A DNA stretch of 64,000 nucleotides from Clostridiaceae bacterium M8S5 (GTDB lineage: Bacteria; Bacillota; Clostridia; Tissierellales; MCWD3): assembly GCA_029227815.1 (NCBI GenBank), contig CP118523.1, positions 1,302,001 through 1,366,000 of the forward strand. The letters are read 5' to 3'. Every line of letters begins with the position of its first letter. Positions within the stretch are counted from its first letter, which is position 1. The translations under genes and the position numbers were made by a program. The notes beneath the pieces were generated by a model. It worked only from the letters and a program-made list of their open reading frames with translations. It did no database searches and had not been told where the DNA came from. Below, one piece after another: positions 1-9,672 of this stretch.

Positions 1-1018
1 GCAGATTATATATGAGCAAGCCAAAAAATATACTCATTTGTCTAACTATTTTGCTAATGAGCCCTCAGTGAATTTAGCAAAATTATTAGTAGAGAATACT
101 TTTGCCTCAAAGGTGTTTTTTACTAACTCAGGCACTGAGGCAAACGAAGCAGCTATAAAGCTTGTTAGAAAATATGGTAAGAACAAAAGTAAAACAAAAA
201 ACATCATACTTACTGCAAAAAATTCATTTCATGGTAGGACATGCGGTAGTTTATCGCTTACAGCTAGAGATAGATACAAAACTGATTTTTTGCCTTTACT
301 TCCTAGAGTTGAAAATTTTGAGTATAATAATTTAGAGAGCTTAAAATCATTAGTAAATGAAGATGTATGTGGTCTATTTATTGAAACCATACAGGGAGAA
401 GGCGGAATAATAAAGGCTTCAAATGAATTTATGAAACTTATTATGCAGTTATCACAGGAACATGATTTTCTAGTAGTTATAGATGATATACAAGCAGGTA
501 TAGGTAGAACAGGAGAGTTCTTATCTTGTGACGAATACGCAGTAAAACCTCATATTGTTACACTTGCTAAATCAATAGGGGGCGGATTACCACTTGGCGC
601 AATGCTTGTAAGTAGTGAAGTAGAAAATATATTAAAACCCGGAGATCATGGTAGTACATTTGGAGGAAATCCAGTATCATGTACTGCAGGAGAATATATA
701 GTAAGAAATATTGCAGATAAAGAATTTTTAGCTTCAATAAAGATGAAAGGAAATAAAATAATAAATGCATTTAAAGATATGAAGTCTGACTATCCAGACA
801 TTATAAAGGATATCAGAGGTAGCGGGTTAATGATAGGAATAGATGTGGGTAAATATGCACATGATATCAAAGAAAGAGCTAAAAAGAAAAATTTACTGAT
901 AAATATTACAAATGATACTGTTATAAGGCTTTTACCATCCTTAAAAATAGAAGATAATGATATAAATGTATTCTTGAATATAATAAGAAATATAATGAAT
1001 GAGATAAAAGATCACTAA
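1..1018 (+). CDS. acetylornithine/ornithine-type aminotransferase, 5' end missing
   Basis: PLP-dependent class-III aminotransferase of the ArgD family, which moves an amino group between N-acetylornithine (or a similar omega-amino donor) and 2-oxoglutarate. The frame is open from base 2, and residues before the first possible start (a TTG at 38), IIYEQAKKYTHLSNYF, already match the family, so the true start lies outside the window. Visible motifs are FFTNSGTEANEAAIK near the new N-terminus, DDIQAGIGRTG near base 482 (usually DEVQ) holding the cofactor Asp, and LAKSIGGG with the Schiff-base Lys at 569-571. A terminator overlaps the stop codon. Substrate within class III (ornithine, GABA, acetylornithine) is inferred from motif similarity only, and no other arginine gene is visible. 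Confidence 0.85.
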   Translation, partial: QIIYEQAKKYTHLSNYFANEPSVNLAKLLVENTFASKVFFTNSGTEANEAAIKLVRKYGKNKSKTKNIILTAKNSFHGRTCGSLSLTARDRYKTDFLPLLPRVENFEYNNLESLKSLVNEDVCGLFIETIQGEGGIIKASNEFMKLIMQLSQEHDFLVVIDDIQAGIGRTGEFLSCDEYAVKPHIVTLAKSIGGGLPLGAMLVSSEVENILKPGDHGSTFGGNPVSCTAGEYIVRNIADKEFLASIKMKGNKIINAFKDMKSDYPDIIKDIRGSGLMIGIDVGKYAHDIKERAKKKNLLINITNDTVIRLLPSLKIEDNDINVFLNIIRNIMNEIKDH

Positions 1019-1039
1019 ATATAGTTTTAGTGATTTTTT
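1011..1039 (+). terminator. intrinsic terminator of the aminotransferase gene
   Basis: ATCACTAAA and TTTAGTGAT form a stem around a short loop and run into TTTTT. The stop codon lies inside the left arm. It separates the aminotransferase from the following two-component system. Confidence 0.75.
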
Positions 1040-1114
1040 ATGCAATTAAAAGGTGATTTATCAAATTAATAGAACTATATAATATACACAAAAACTATAA
1101 TACAGGTGGAAAAT

Positions 1115-2395
1115 ATGCAGAATTTAAAAAAGATGATTACGATTGGAGCAATAATCTCCATAGGAGCATTGTTTTATGTAAACTTTTTTGTAGACGGTTT
1201 TATTATTACATTATCTATAGTTCTTTTACCATTATTATTATATAAATACAAAGACTTAAATCCAATTTTAACCTGCATGGTTACCGCTGTTGCTTCTCCA
1301 TTATTTAGATCAATAGTTATGTTACTAAATATCCAAAATTTAAATAAGGTAATAATCATGGTATCACCCGATATTGTATTTTACATAGCTTATGGTTTTT
1401 TGTTTTATTTCTTTTGTCATAAAAATAGAAAAGATTTGACTAAGTTTGCTATAGGTATTTTTATGAGCGACTTTTTAGCAAATTTATCAGAAGTAAGTGT
1501 TAGAACCAAAATAATAGGGCTAGAAGGAAAAGTAGTAAAAGGCTTAATCTTAATAGCAACAGTTAGGTGTGTATTAGTTTTAATTATCATAGTTTTACTA
1601 AAAAGATATAAATCATTTCTAATTAAACAAGAACATGAAGAAAGATACAAAAAACTGATGTTATTAATATCAAATTTCAAGAGTGAAATATATTTTATGA
1701 GAAAAAATATGGACAATATTGAAAATGTCACTAAAAAAACATTCAAGTCTTATAAGTATGCATGTGAAAATAGTTCAAAAGTCAAGTTACAAGCAATGTT
1801 ACTAGACATTTCCAAGGATATACATGAAATAAAAAAAGATTATATTAGAGTGATTAGTGGCTTAGAACTGTTGTTTGGAGATAAGTTTGAAAAACAGAAG
1901 ATATATTTAAAAGATATGATTAATATATTAGTAATAAATACAAAAGAATTTTTAGAAGCAGAAAATTTGAATGTAGATTTAAATGTGAGCATAAAATGTG
2001 ATATCTATATAGAGGACCATTACTACTTAATGTCTATATTTAGAAATCTAATAAACAATGCTATAGAGTCATCAATAGAAGATGAACATCCTAGGATTAA
2101 TTTAGATATTAGCGAGATTGATGATACAGTATTGTTTAATGTTTATAATAATGGTAAATATATAAAAGAAGATGATATGAACTATATCTTTAATCCGGGG
2201 TATTCTACTAAATTTAATGAGAAGACTGGCGATATAAATAGAGGTATAGGGTTAGCTATAGTTAGGGATTTAGTATATGAACATTTTAAAGGTGATATAA
2301 AAGTTGAGTCAAGTCTTTATAATGGGACAAAGTTTACAGTTACTATTAGAAAAGAGATTCTAGAGGGGGATACTAATGAAGATATATATAGTTGA
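1115..2395 (+). CDS. GlnK-like membrane sensor histidine kinase
   Basis: Sensor kinase of the family containing B. subtilis GlnK (YcbA). About five or six hydrophobic segments fill residues 5-175, followed by a helical linker. The likely phosphoacceptor is His237 in DIHEIKKDY, close to the HE(I/L)KKD H-box of GlnK-type kinases. The C-terminal ATPase domain shows the N-box NLINNAIESS and the G-box GIGLAIV. Start chosen at ATG 1115 because AGGTGG lies five bases upstream; the in-frame GTG at 1106 has no usable ribosome binding site. It overlaps the response regulator by 20 bases, so the two are surely cotranscribed and paired. The sensed signal is unknown; GlnK senses glutamine in Bacillus. Confidence 0.85.
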   Translation: MQNLKKMITIGAIISIGALFYVNFFVDGFIITLSIVLLPLLLYKYKDLNPILTCMVTAVASPLFRSIVMLLNIQNLNKVIIMVSPDIVFYIAYGFLFYFFCHKNRKDLTKFAIGIFMSDFLANLSEVSVRTKIIGLEGKVVKGLILIATVRCVLVLIIIVLLKRYKSFLIKQEHEERYKKLMLLISNFKSEIYFMRKNMDNIENVTKKTFKSYKYACENSSKVKLQAMLLDISKDIHEIKKDYIRVISGLELLFGDKFEKQKIYLKDMINILVINTKEFLEAENLNVDLNVSIKCDIYIEDHYYLMSIFRNLINNAIESSIEDEHPRINLDISEIDDTVLFNVYNNGKYIKEDDMNYIFNPGYSTKFNEKTGDINRGIGLAIVRDLVYEHFKGDIKVESSLYNGTKFTVTIRKEILEGDTNEDIYS

Positions 2396-3215
2396 TGATG
2401 ATATTAATATTGTAAAAATACTAGAGAATATAATAATAGATAAAAAACTTGGCACAATTATTGGACATTCGTATGACGGAGCTATAGCTTATAATGAGAT
2501 ATTAGAAAAAAAACCAGATATAGTGCTAGTGGATTATCTAATGCCAAACATAGACGGAGCAACATTAACTAAAAATATACGAAAAATAAACCAAGATATA
2601 TACTTTATAATTATATCAAAGATATCAGATAAAGAAATGATAGCACAGTCATATGAATCTGGAGTAGAGTTCTATATTAATAAGCCAATAAATATGATTG
2701 AAGTTCAAAAAGTAGTCAGATCTGTATCCGAAAAAATAGATATGAGTAGAACAATATCTTCGATAAAAGGTATGATAAATATTGACAATAAGCCCTTAGA
2801 ATACAATAAAAGAGATAAGAAAGTCATGCAAATAGATAATATAAAATATATTCTAGGTAACATAGGTATATTTGGAGAGAAAGGTTCAAATGACATAGTT
2901 AAGATTTGTAGCTATATAATACAAAACGAAAATAACTCGTTAAAGGTAGATAGCGTCTACTCAAAGCTTTGGAGTAATAAGAAAGTTGTTAAGCAGAGAA
3001 TGCGTAGAGCGATAATTAAAGGACTAAGAAATATAGCAAATGCAGGCATAGAAGATTATATGAACGACACATTCCAAAGGTATTCTAATACATTATATGA
3101 TTTTGAGAATGTAAAATTAGAGATGGATTATATAAGAGGCAAAAAAAGTACTGGAGGGAAAGTAAGTGTAAGTAAATTTATAGAAAATCTATTAATACAA
3201 AGTACGAGAGTGTAA
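2376..3215 (+). CDS. GlnL/YcbB-type response regulator
   Basis: Response regulator with an N-terminal receiver (residues 1-120; acidic pocket VDDD near residue 7, phosphorylated Asp53 in VDYLMP, conserved Lys in INKPI) and a C-terminal region of about 150 residues resembling the YcbB DNA-binding domain of B. subtilis GlnL rather than an OmpR or NarL output domain. It overlaps the GlnK-like kinase. In Bacillus GlnK/GlnL switches on a glutaminase and a glutamine transporter; here the next gene, 106 bases on, encodes an NhaC-family transporter, which is therefore the most natural regulatory target. That link is inference. Confidence 0.85.
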   Translation: MKIYIVDDDINIVKILENIIIDKKLGTIIGHSYDGAIAYNEILEKKPDIVLVDYLMPNIDGATLTKNIRKINQDIYFIIISKISDKEMIAQSYESGVEFYINKPINMIEVQKVVRSVSEKIDMSRTISSIKGMINIDNKPLEYNKRDKKVMQIDNIKYILGNIGIFGEKGSNDIVKICSYIIQNENNSLKVDSVYSKLWSNKKVVKQRMRRAIIKGLRNIANAGIEDYMNDTFQRYSNTLYDFENVKLEMDYIRGKKSTGGKVSVSKFIENLLIQSTRV

Positions 3216-3321
3216 ATACGACCAAATATTCTAAAAATTTCGATAAATTAAGCGAACTTTTTTGAAGCTATATGAAGCGTCTTGAAATATATGTGTATAA
3301 TATAGAAAAAGGAGGGTTTAT

Positions 3322-4944
3322 ATGGATGAAGCAATTTTGCACTATGGTTTATGGTCATTGTTACCACCAATAATAGCAATTATATTAGCTTTTACCACCA
3401 AACAAGTTTTACCTTCAATATTTATAGCAATAATTGTAGGAGCAACTATTACGAGTAAAGGTAACGTTTTCACAGGATTCACACAGACAATCCACAAGTA
3501 CATAGCTGGTTCCGTTGCAGATGAAGGGCATGCTGGTATCATAGTATTTGATATAGCTTTAGGAGGTATGATTGGAATTGTCGCCAAATCTGGAGGGGCA
3601 AAAGCAATAGCCTTGTGGCTAGGTAAGAAAGCTAGGAACGCAAGAAGAGCAATGATTGCTACTTGGGCTATGGGACTTGCAATATTCTTTGATGATTACT
3701 CAAATACTCTACTCGTTGGAACTACAATGAGACCACTGACAGATGAACGAAGAATCTCAAGAGAAAAACTTGCATTTTTAACAGATGCAACAGCTGCACC
3801 AGTAGCTAGTATGGCTTTTATATCAACATGGATAGCTTATGAGATAGGACTTTTAAAAGATGCTTTTGATTCTATAGGAGTTCAAGTTAACACGTATTCA
3901 GCATTTATGCAGTCTATACCGTTTAGATTTTATAGTATCTTAATGCTGGTATTTGTTCTATTTATAGCAGTAACAGGTAGAGATTATGGGCCGATGTTAA
4001 AGGCTGAGAGAAGAGCTAGAAAAACTGGAAAATTAGTAGCAGATGGAGCTGTTCCTCTTGCATCAAAAGAGTTAACAGAGATGGAAATAAAAGAGGATAT
4101 ACCATTAAGAGCTATTAATGCAATTATTCCAGTATTAACAGTTATAGTGATGGTTATAGTTGGTTTATATATTAATGGACGAAATAATATATTGGCAGGA
4201 GACGACGCGAGCATGATACAATTAGTAAAATCGTCACCTTTTTCAGCAGATGCTATACGTGATATATTAGGAGCTGCGAAAGCTGCGGTAGCTATGATGT
4301 ATGCTTCTTTCTGTGGAACTATAGTAGCGTTTATATTGGTATTATCACAACGCATACTTAACTTTAAAGAGACCATAGAAGCATGGGTAGATGGAGCTAA
4401 GTCACTTGTAATAGCAATCATGGTTTTAGTTCTAGCATGGGGAATAGGTGGAGTATGTAAAGAATTAGGGACAGCTAAATTCCTAGTTGAAATATTTAAA
4501 CAGATGGGAGTTTCAGCAAGTGTTATTCCAGCAGGAGTATTCATAATGGGTAGTATTATAGCATTTGCAACAGGTACTTCTTGGGGAACTACAGCTATAT
4601 TGATGCCTATAGCAGTTCCACTTGTGTTTGAATTAAGTGGTGGAGATACAGGTGTAATACTCTATGCAACAATAGGAGCAGTATTTACAGGTGCAGTGTT
4701 CGGTGATCATTGTTCACCTATATCAGATACAACGATAATGAGTTCAATGGCTTCAGCTTCAGATCATTTAGATCATGTCAAGACACAAATGCCATATGCA
4801 CTCACATGTTCAGCGATAGCAATATTAGTTGGGTATTTACCAGCAGCAGTATTAGGTATAAATCCGTACATTTCATTAGCAGTAGGTGCAATACTAGCAT
4901 TCTTAGTAGTTAGATTTATTGGAAAAAAAGTAGATGCTGATTAA
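3322..4944 (+). CDS. Na+/H+ antiporter, NhaC family
   Basis: Polytopic inner-membrane transporter of 540 residues, about 11-12 hydrophobic helices, matching the NhaC branch of ion transporters that exchange Na+ for H+ (some members carry amino or organic acids with Na+). Landmarks are the N-terminal LPPIIAIILAF, the family signature around FFDDYSNTLLVGTTMRP, the Thr-Ser-Trp-Gly stretch ATGTSWGTTAILMP, and FGDHCSPISDTTI in the C-terminal half. GGAGG precedes the ATG. It stands alone between the GlnKL-like regulators and a strong terminator. Because GlnL targets in Bacillus include a solute transporter, an amino-acid-related substrate is possible, but the sequence does not decide it. Confidence 0.88.
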   Translation: MDEAILHYGLWSLLPPIIAIILAFTTKQVLPSIFIAIIVGATITSKGNVFTGFTQTIHKYIAGSVADEGHAGIIVFDIALGGMIGIVAKSGGAKAIALWLGKKARNARRAMIATWAMGLAIFFDDYSNTLLVGTTMRPLTDERRISREKLAFLTDATAAPVASMAFISTWIAYEIGLLKDAFDSIGVQVNTYSAFMQSIPFRFYSILMLVFVLFIAVTGRDYGPMLKAERRARKTGKLVADGAVPLASKELTEMEIKEDIPLRAINAIIPVLTVIVMVIVGLYINGRNNILAGDDASMIQLVKSSPFSADAIRDILGAAKAAVAMMYASFCGTIVAFILVLSQRILNFKETIEAWVDGAKSLVIAIMVLVLAWGIGGVCKELGTAKFLVEIFKQMGVSASVIPAGVFIMGSIIAFATGTSWGTTAILMPIAVPLVFELSGGDTGVILYATIGAVFTGAVFGDHCSPISDTTIMSSMASASDHLDHVKTQMPYALTCSAIAILVGYLPAAVLGINPYISLAVGAILAFLVVRFIGKKVDAD

Positions 4945-4956
4945 ATAATAAAGTAT

Positions 4957-4980
4957 AAAAAAGGGCTTTGCCCTTTTTTT
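4957..4980 (+). terminator. intrinsic terminator after the NhaC gene
   Basis: AAAAAGGGC, a three-base TTT loop, then GCCCTTTTTTT: a classic short GC stem with a U tract. Confidence 0.9.
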
Positions 4981-5414
4981 GTTACATGATTTTTCATGAT
5001 TTGTAGTATGGTCTAGCTATTTTATTAGTTACAAATGTGAAAGAAAAACAATGATTATTAAGTGAAGCTACTTGAAATAATATTAGAAGTAAAATACGGA
5101 GGAAAAGGCAATTTGATAATATTTTAGAAAGTTAATATGGTAAAAGGTTAGGCTTTCCTAATTTCATAACTTGATATATCATATAAGAATAAAGTTATAA
5201 AAAAGATGTTAATTAACCATCTTAAAAAGCTGAATCATTGAAGTTGTGAGCAATCACATGACCTACAGAGAAAAACTAATAAATAGTTAATATATACACA
5301 TATAGTACATATGTTAAAAGCCTTGATAATGTCAATATATATAGATATAATGATAATAACTAAAAAAGTTACTACAGTAAAATAATAATATATGCTACAC
5401 AAAGGAGAGATAAA
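4981..5414. other. 434-base gene-free gap upstream of deoD
   Basis: No supported gene. It holds a weak hairpin TTAGG/CCTAA near 5146-5158 and an inverted repeat at 5203-5223 (AAGATG, then a loop containing the palindrome GTTAATTAAC, then CATCTT). On the minus strand the latter is followed by TTTTTT, so it would terminate leftward transcription, yet no leftward gene is recognisable here. A GGAGG at about 5098-5102 has no open frame behind it. Long leader or remnant of a lost gene are both possible. Confidence 0.5.
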
Positions 5415-6110
5415 ATGAGTATTCATATTAGCGCAAAAAAAGGTGATATAGCAGAAACTATATTATTACCAGGAGACCCGTTAAGAGCTAAATATATAGC
5501 AGAAAATTTTCTTGAAAATGTGATTTGTTACAACGAAGTTAGAGCTATGTATGGTTACACTGGAAAGTATAAAGGGAAAAAAATATCAGTTCAAGGTACA
5601 GGTATGGGTATACCATCTATATCTATATATGCGCATGAACTTATAAATGAATATGGAGTTAAGAATCTAATAAGAATTGGTACATGTGGCTCTTTAAGAG
5701 AAGACATTAAAGTTAGAGACGTAGTTTTAGCTATGAGTGCATCAACTAACTCTCATATAAATAAATTAAGATTTAGTGGGATGGATTATGCGCCAACAGC
5801 AAACTTTGACCTTTTATATAAAGCATATAATATAGCAAAAGAAAAGAAGCTAGATGTAAAGTGTGGAAATATATTGACAAGTGATTCTTTCTATGGTGAC
5901 AATCCTGACGAGTGGAAGCATTGGGCTAAATTTGGAGTAATGGCTGTAGAAATGGAAACAGCAGCACTATATACACTAGCAGCAAAATTTGGAGTTAATG
6001 CATTGTCTATACTTACAATAAGTGATAGCCTTGTAACTGGTGAAGAGACTACATCAATGGAAAGACAAACAACTTTAAATGAAATGATAGAAATTGCATT
6101 AGAATTATAA
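5415..6110 (+). CDS. deoD: purine nucleoside phosphorylase, DeoD type
   Basis: Hexameric-type purine nucleoside phosphorylase that splits purine (deoxy)ribonucleosides with phosphate to the base and (deoxy)ribose-1-phosphate in the cytoplasm. Length 231 fits the family (about 235). Motifs: [17 protein letters not shown] at the N-terminus, RIGTCGS phosphate site, MEMETAALY substrate loop and the catalytic Asp in ISDSL. AAAGGAG lies upstream of the ATG. The next but one gene is a phosphohexomutase of the type that could take up pentose- or hexose-1-phosphates, a loose functional link only. A long hairpin terminator follows. Confidence 0.95.
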   Translation: MSIHISAKKGDIAETILLPGDPLRAKYIAENFLENVICYNEVRAMYGYTGKYKGKKISVQGTGMGIPSISIYAHELINEYGVKNLIRIGTCGSLREDIKVRDVVLAMSASTNSHINKLRFSGMDYAPTANFDLLYKAYNIAKEKKLDVKCGNILTSDSFYGDNPDEWKHWAKFGVMAVEMETAALYTLAAKFGVNALSILTISDSLVTGEETTSMERQTTLNEMIEIALEL

Positions 6111-6149
6111 ATTATAAATAAAAGGTATGTTTTTAAGAGATATCTTCAG

Positions 6150-6190
6150 GGCTGTTATAGAGTGAGCTAAACATTCTAAGACAGCCTTTT
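6150..6190 (+). terminator. long hairpin terminator after deoD
   Basis: GGCTGT pairs with ACAGCC, and inside it TAGAGTG pairs with CATTCTA, giving a two-part stem followed by TTTT. Confidence 0.85.
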
Positions 6191-6215
6191 ACACTAAAAG
6201 AGGGGGATTTAATTT

Positions 6216-7820
6216 ATGAAAGCATATATAAATGGTAATATTATTACTATGAATAGTAGCAGTGAAATATCTGATTATTTCATTGAGGAAAATGGTGTAT
6301 TTAAAGAAGTTGGAACTAAATTTAAGCCAGATGATTTTACAGGAGAAATAATTGATTTAAATGGGAAAACAGTTACACCCGGATTTACAGATGGACATAT
6401 GCACATATTGTCGTATGCTACTAAGAAAGAAAGACAAGTGGATTTAACTGGGGTAAGGTCACTTAAAGAGTTAGTAGATATAACTAAAAAATTCATACAA
6501 GATAAGAATATAAAAAAAGGACAGTGGGTAGTTGGAGTTGGCTGGAATCATACATATTTTGAAAATAGTCAGATGCCAGATAGAATTGTTTTAGATGAGA
6601 TATCAAAAGAACATCCTATCATACTAATCAGAGCATGTTATCACATAGGTGTTGTAAATACTAAAGCACTTGAGCTAGCCAATATCACAATGCATACTAA
6701 AGATGTAGAAGGTGGGCATATAGATAGAGAAGAGAGTGGATATCCTACAGGTGTTTTAAGAGAAAATGCCATAACACTAGTAGAGGATTTAGTTCCAACT
6801 GTAAATGATATAGATACCATAAAAAAACTCTTATTAGTAGGATTACATGATTCAGCTAAACTTGGACTTACTACTGTGTGTATTGATGATTTTTCATATG
6901 TAGAAGATAGAGATATGTTATTAAAAGCATACAGAGATTTGAATAAAGAAGGTAAGTTACCAATAAATATAGTATTGCAACTAAGAGCAGAGCGTGTAGA
7001 AGATGTACATAGATATAGAGATATGGGACTTAAATCTCACCAAAAAGATAACAGGATAACCATAGGGCCTATAAAAATAATCGGTGATGGTTCCTTAGGC
7101 TCATGTACAGCGGCAATGATAGAGCCGTATGAAAATGAGGGTGATAACAGAGGTATCTTAATAGAAACGCAGGAGCATTTAGATAAATTAGTATACGAAA
7201 GTTTTACAAATGATTTTGATGTAGCTATACATGCAATTGGAGATAGAACAATGCAAACTATATTGAATAGCTATAGAAAATATAAGGATATTTACACTCA
7301 GAAAGGTTTGACACCATCTATAATACATTGCCAAATTAATAATCAAAAAATCATAGATGATATGAAAAAATTAAATGTGGTGGCAAATATTCAACCTATT
7401 TTTGTATGTACAGATTGGAGAATAGTAAAAGAAAGAGTTGGTGAAACTAGAGAAAAATATTCGTATTGCTGGAATACTTTTGTAAAAAATGGAATACTAT
7501 GTGTTGGGGGTTCAGATGCACCGATAGAAACCTTTAATCCGCTGTATGGAATATATGCAGCTATTACTAGAAGAGATATGGAAGGATTACCTAAAGGAGG
7601 GTGGCTACCAGAAGAAAAAGTATCTATCTTTGAAGCTATCAAGATGTTTACAATCAATTCAGCATATTACACGCATCAAGAAAGTGAAAGAGGAAGTATT
7701 GAGATAGGGAAAAAAGCTGATTTTGTAGTGCTAGATAATGAGATATCTATGCTGTATGAAGACTATAACGGCTCAAAAGTAGAGCAAACTTATGTTGAAG
7801 GGAAAATAGCAAGTATATAA
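6216..7820 (+). CDS. YtcJ-like metal-dependent amidohydrolase
   Basis: Amidohydrolase-superfamily enzyme of the YtcJ/AepA group (534 residues), cytosolic and probably zinc- or iron-dependent. The N-terminal beta part is followed by TPGFTDGHMH (metal-binding His pair, near residue 58), further His/Asp ligands appear in HAIGD and GGSDAPIE, and the C-terminus returns to a small beta domain (GKKADFVVLD). The substrate is not predictable from sequence: characterised relatives hydrolyse formamides, N-acyl amino acids or related amides. AGAGGGGG precedes the ATG. It sits between deoD and a phosphoglucomutase, each with its own spacing, so no clear operon partner. Confidence 0.8.
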   Translation: MKAYINGNIITMNSSSEISDYFIEENGVFKEVGTKFKPDDFTGEIIDLNGKTVTPGFTDGHMHILSYATKKERQVDLTGVRSLKELVDITKKFIQDKNIKKGQWVVGVGWNHTYFENSQMPDRIVLDEISKEHPIILIRACYHIGVVNTKALELANITMHTKDVEGGHIDREESGYPTGVLRENAITLVEDLVPTVNDIDTIKKLLLVGLHDSAKLGLTTVCIDDFSYVEDRDMLLKAYRDLNKEGKLPINIVLQLRAERVEDVHRYRDMGLKSHQKDNRITIGPIKIIGDGSLGSCTAAMIEPYENEGDNRGILIETQEHLDKLVYESFTNDFDVAIHAIGDRTMQTILNSYRKYKDIYTQKGLTPSIIHCQINNQKIIDDMKKLNVVANIQPIFVCTDWRIVKERVGETREKYSYCWNTFVKNGILCVGGSDAPIETFNPLYGIYAAITRRDMEGLPKGGWLPEEKVSIFEAIKMFTINSAYYTHQESERGSIEIGKKADFVVLDNEISMLYEDYNGSKVEQTYVEGKIASI

Positions 7821-7862
7821 TAACATCTTTGGCTTTAATGTTTATCAAAAAGGAGTGATTTT

Positions 7863-9575
7863 ATGTATAAAGAGAGATACAATAAATGGCTCAATAATAA
7901 ATGTCTAGATGAAGATATTAGAAAAGAACTTGAAAGTATAAGGGATGATGATGAAGAGATAAAAGACAGATTTTATAAAAACTTAGAGTTTGGGACAGCA
8001 GGTCTAAGAGGTATAATTGGTGCTGGAACTAACCGGATGAATAAGTACATGATATCATTGGCAACAGAGGCTCTAGCACATACTATCATTAAAATAGGTG
8101 GTGAAAAAGCTAAAGCTAGAGGTGTAGTGATAGGTTATGATACTAGACATTATTCAGATGTATTTGCCAAAACTGCCGCCTTGATTATGGCGAACAATGG
8201 TATAAAGGTATATTTATACAAAGATATCAGGCCAACACCTATGGTTTCTTATGCTATTAGAAAATTGAACTGTTACTCAGGTATTATGATTACAGCAAGT
8301 CACAATCCTAGAGAATATAACGGCTATAAAGCGTATTGGAAAGAAGGCTCACAAATACTAGGAGATATTGCACAGGAAATATCGAGTGAAATGGAAAAAA
8401 TACAGGATGTAACCAGCATAGCATCTTTAAATGAAAATAAAGCACTAGAAAGTGGATTGCTTAATATATTAGGAAAACAAATGGATAAGGATTATACAAA
8501 TGATGTATTAAAACTACATTTGAGAGACAATGTTGATAAAAGTATATCTATAGTATATACTCCATTGAATGGAACAGGTAATATACCAGTAAGAAGAGTT
8601 TTAGATATTAGAGGTTTTAAAAATGTATATGTTGTTGAAGAACAAGAGTTACCTGATCCTAACTTTACAACTGTTAGTTATCCCAATCCTGAAAATAGAG
8701 AAGTATTTGATTTAGCTGTAAAATTAGGAGAACATAAGCATGCAGATTTGATTATAGCAACTGATCCAGATTGTGATAGGATGACATGTATGGTAAGAGA
8801 TAACGGTAGTTATCAATATCTAAATGGAAACCAAGTAGGAGCGTTATTGATAAATTATATACTAGAAGCTAGAAATGAGCAACATAGCATACCTTCTAAC
8901 GGAGTTATAGTTAAGACTATAGTAACCGGCGATTTAGGTAAAAAAATAGCTGATAGCTACGGTGTTAAAACTATTGAAACACTAACAGGATTTAAATACA
9001 TTTGCCAAGGGAAAAATGGGTATGAAGAAGATAGTAAATACAAATTTATATTTGGATATGAGGAGAGCATAGGATATGTATATTCCACAATAGTAAGAGA
9101 TAAAGATGCAGTAATATCATCTATGTTATTGTGTGAGGCATGCGCTTATTACAAAATGTTAGGCAAAAGCTTGTGTGATGTATTAAATAAACTGTATAAA
9201 GTATATGGCTATCACAATGAAAAGCTCTTAACTATTAAATTAAATCCAGTGGATGGAGCAGAGAAGATCAAAAAGATAATGAATAATATATCTCCACAAA
9301 AAAGCAACTTACTACCTAATGTAGTAGAATATATAGATTACAATGAATCTACAAAGTACAATCTGCAAACAGGAGATAAAGAAATCCTGGATTTACCGAG
9401 AACAAATGCAAAAAAATATGTATTTGATGATAGTTCATGGTTTGCTGTAAGGCCATCTGGAACAGAACCTAAACTTAAAATATATATTAATTGTATATCT
9501 AACGAAAGTAAAGATGCACAGTTTAAGGTTTCAAAAATAGAGCATTATATGAAGGATGTTATTAGTAGCGTATAA
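7863..9575 (+). CDS. alpha-phosphoglucomutase/phosphomannomutase (PgcA-like)
   Basis: Alpha-D-phosphohexomutase of 570 residues that interconverts hexose-1- and hexose-6-phosphates (or the pentose analogues), feeding UDP-glucose and cell-surface glycan synthesis. All four sites are present: phosphoserine loop TASHNPREYNGYK near residue 143, the Mg-binding DPDCDRM near residue 300, the sugar-binding GYEESIGY and the phosphate-binding RPSGTEPK near the C-terminus. AAAAGGAGTG precedes ATG 7863. Length and domain order match Firmicutes PgcA. A strong terminator follows. Confidence 0.92.
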   Translation: MYKERYNKWLNNKCLDEDIRKELESIRDDDEEIKDRFYKNLEFGTAGLRGIIGAGTNRMNKYMISLATEALAHTIIKIGGEKAKARGVVIGYDTRHYSDVFAKTAALIMANNGIKVYLYKDIRPTPMVSYAIRKLNCYSGIMITASHNPREYNGYKAYWKEGSQILGDIAQEISSEMEKIQDVTSIASLNENKALESGLLNILGKQMDKDYTNDVLKLHLRDNVDKSISIVYTPLNGTGNIPVRRVLDIRGFKNVYVVEEQELPDPNFTTVSYPNPENREVFDLAVKLGEHKHADLIIATDPDCDRMTCMVRDNGSYQYLNGNQVGALLINYILEARNEQHSIPSNGVIVKTIVTGDLGKKIADSYGVKTIETLTGFKYICQGKNGYEEDSKYKFIFGYEESIGYVYSTIVRDKDAVISSMLLCEACAYYKMLGKSLCDVLNKLYKVYGYHNEKLLTIKLNPVDGAEKIKKIMNNISPQKSNLLPNVVEYIDYNESTKYNLQTGDKEILDLPRTNAKKYVFDDSSWFAVRPSGTEPKLKIYINCISNESKDAQFKVSKIEHYMKDVISSV

Positions 9576-9580
9576 AAATA

Positions 9581-9618
9581 AAGAGTTATCGATATGTAAA
9601 TATTTGATAACTCTTTTT
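9581..9618 (+). terminator. terminator after the phosphohexomutase gene
   Basis: AAGAGTTATC and GATAACTCTTTTT form a 9-10 bp stem ending in a U tract. The following gene is on the opposite strand. Confidence 0.85.
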
Positions 9619-9672
9619 AAATATTAATAAAATTTTTATAGAAGTATTATAAAACAATTATATAGTGGGTAA

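Noticed and set aside
3984-4544. Long antisense open frame (186 codons) within the NhaC gene
   Set aside because: No ribosome binding site, low-complexity sequence, and the plus-strand frame is a full-length transporter.
5235-5426. Minus-strand frame before deoD
   Set aside because: Overlaps the deoD start, lacks a ribosome binding site, and has no homology that I recognise.
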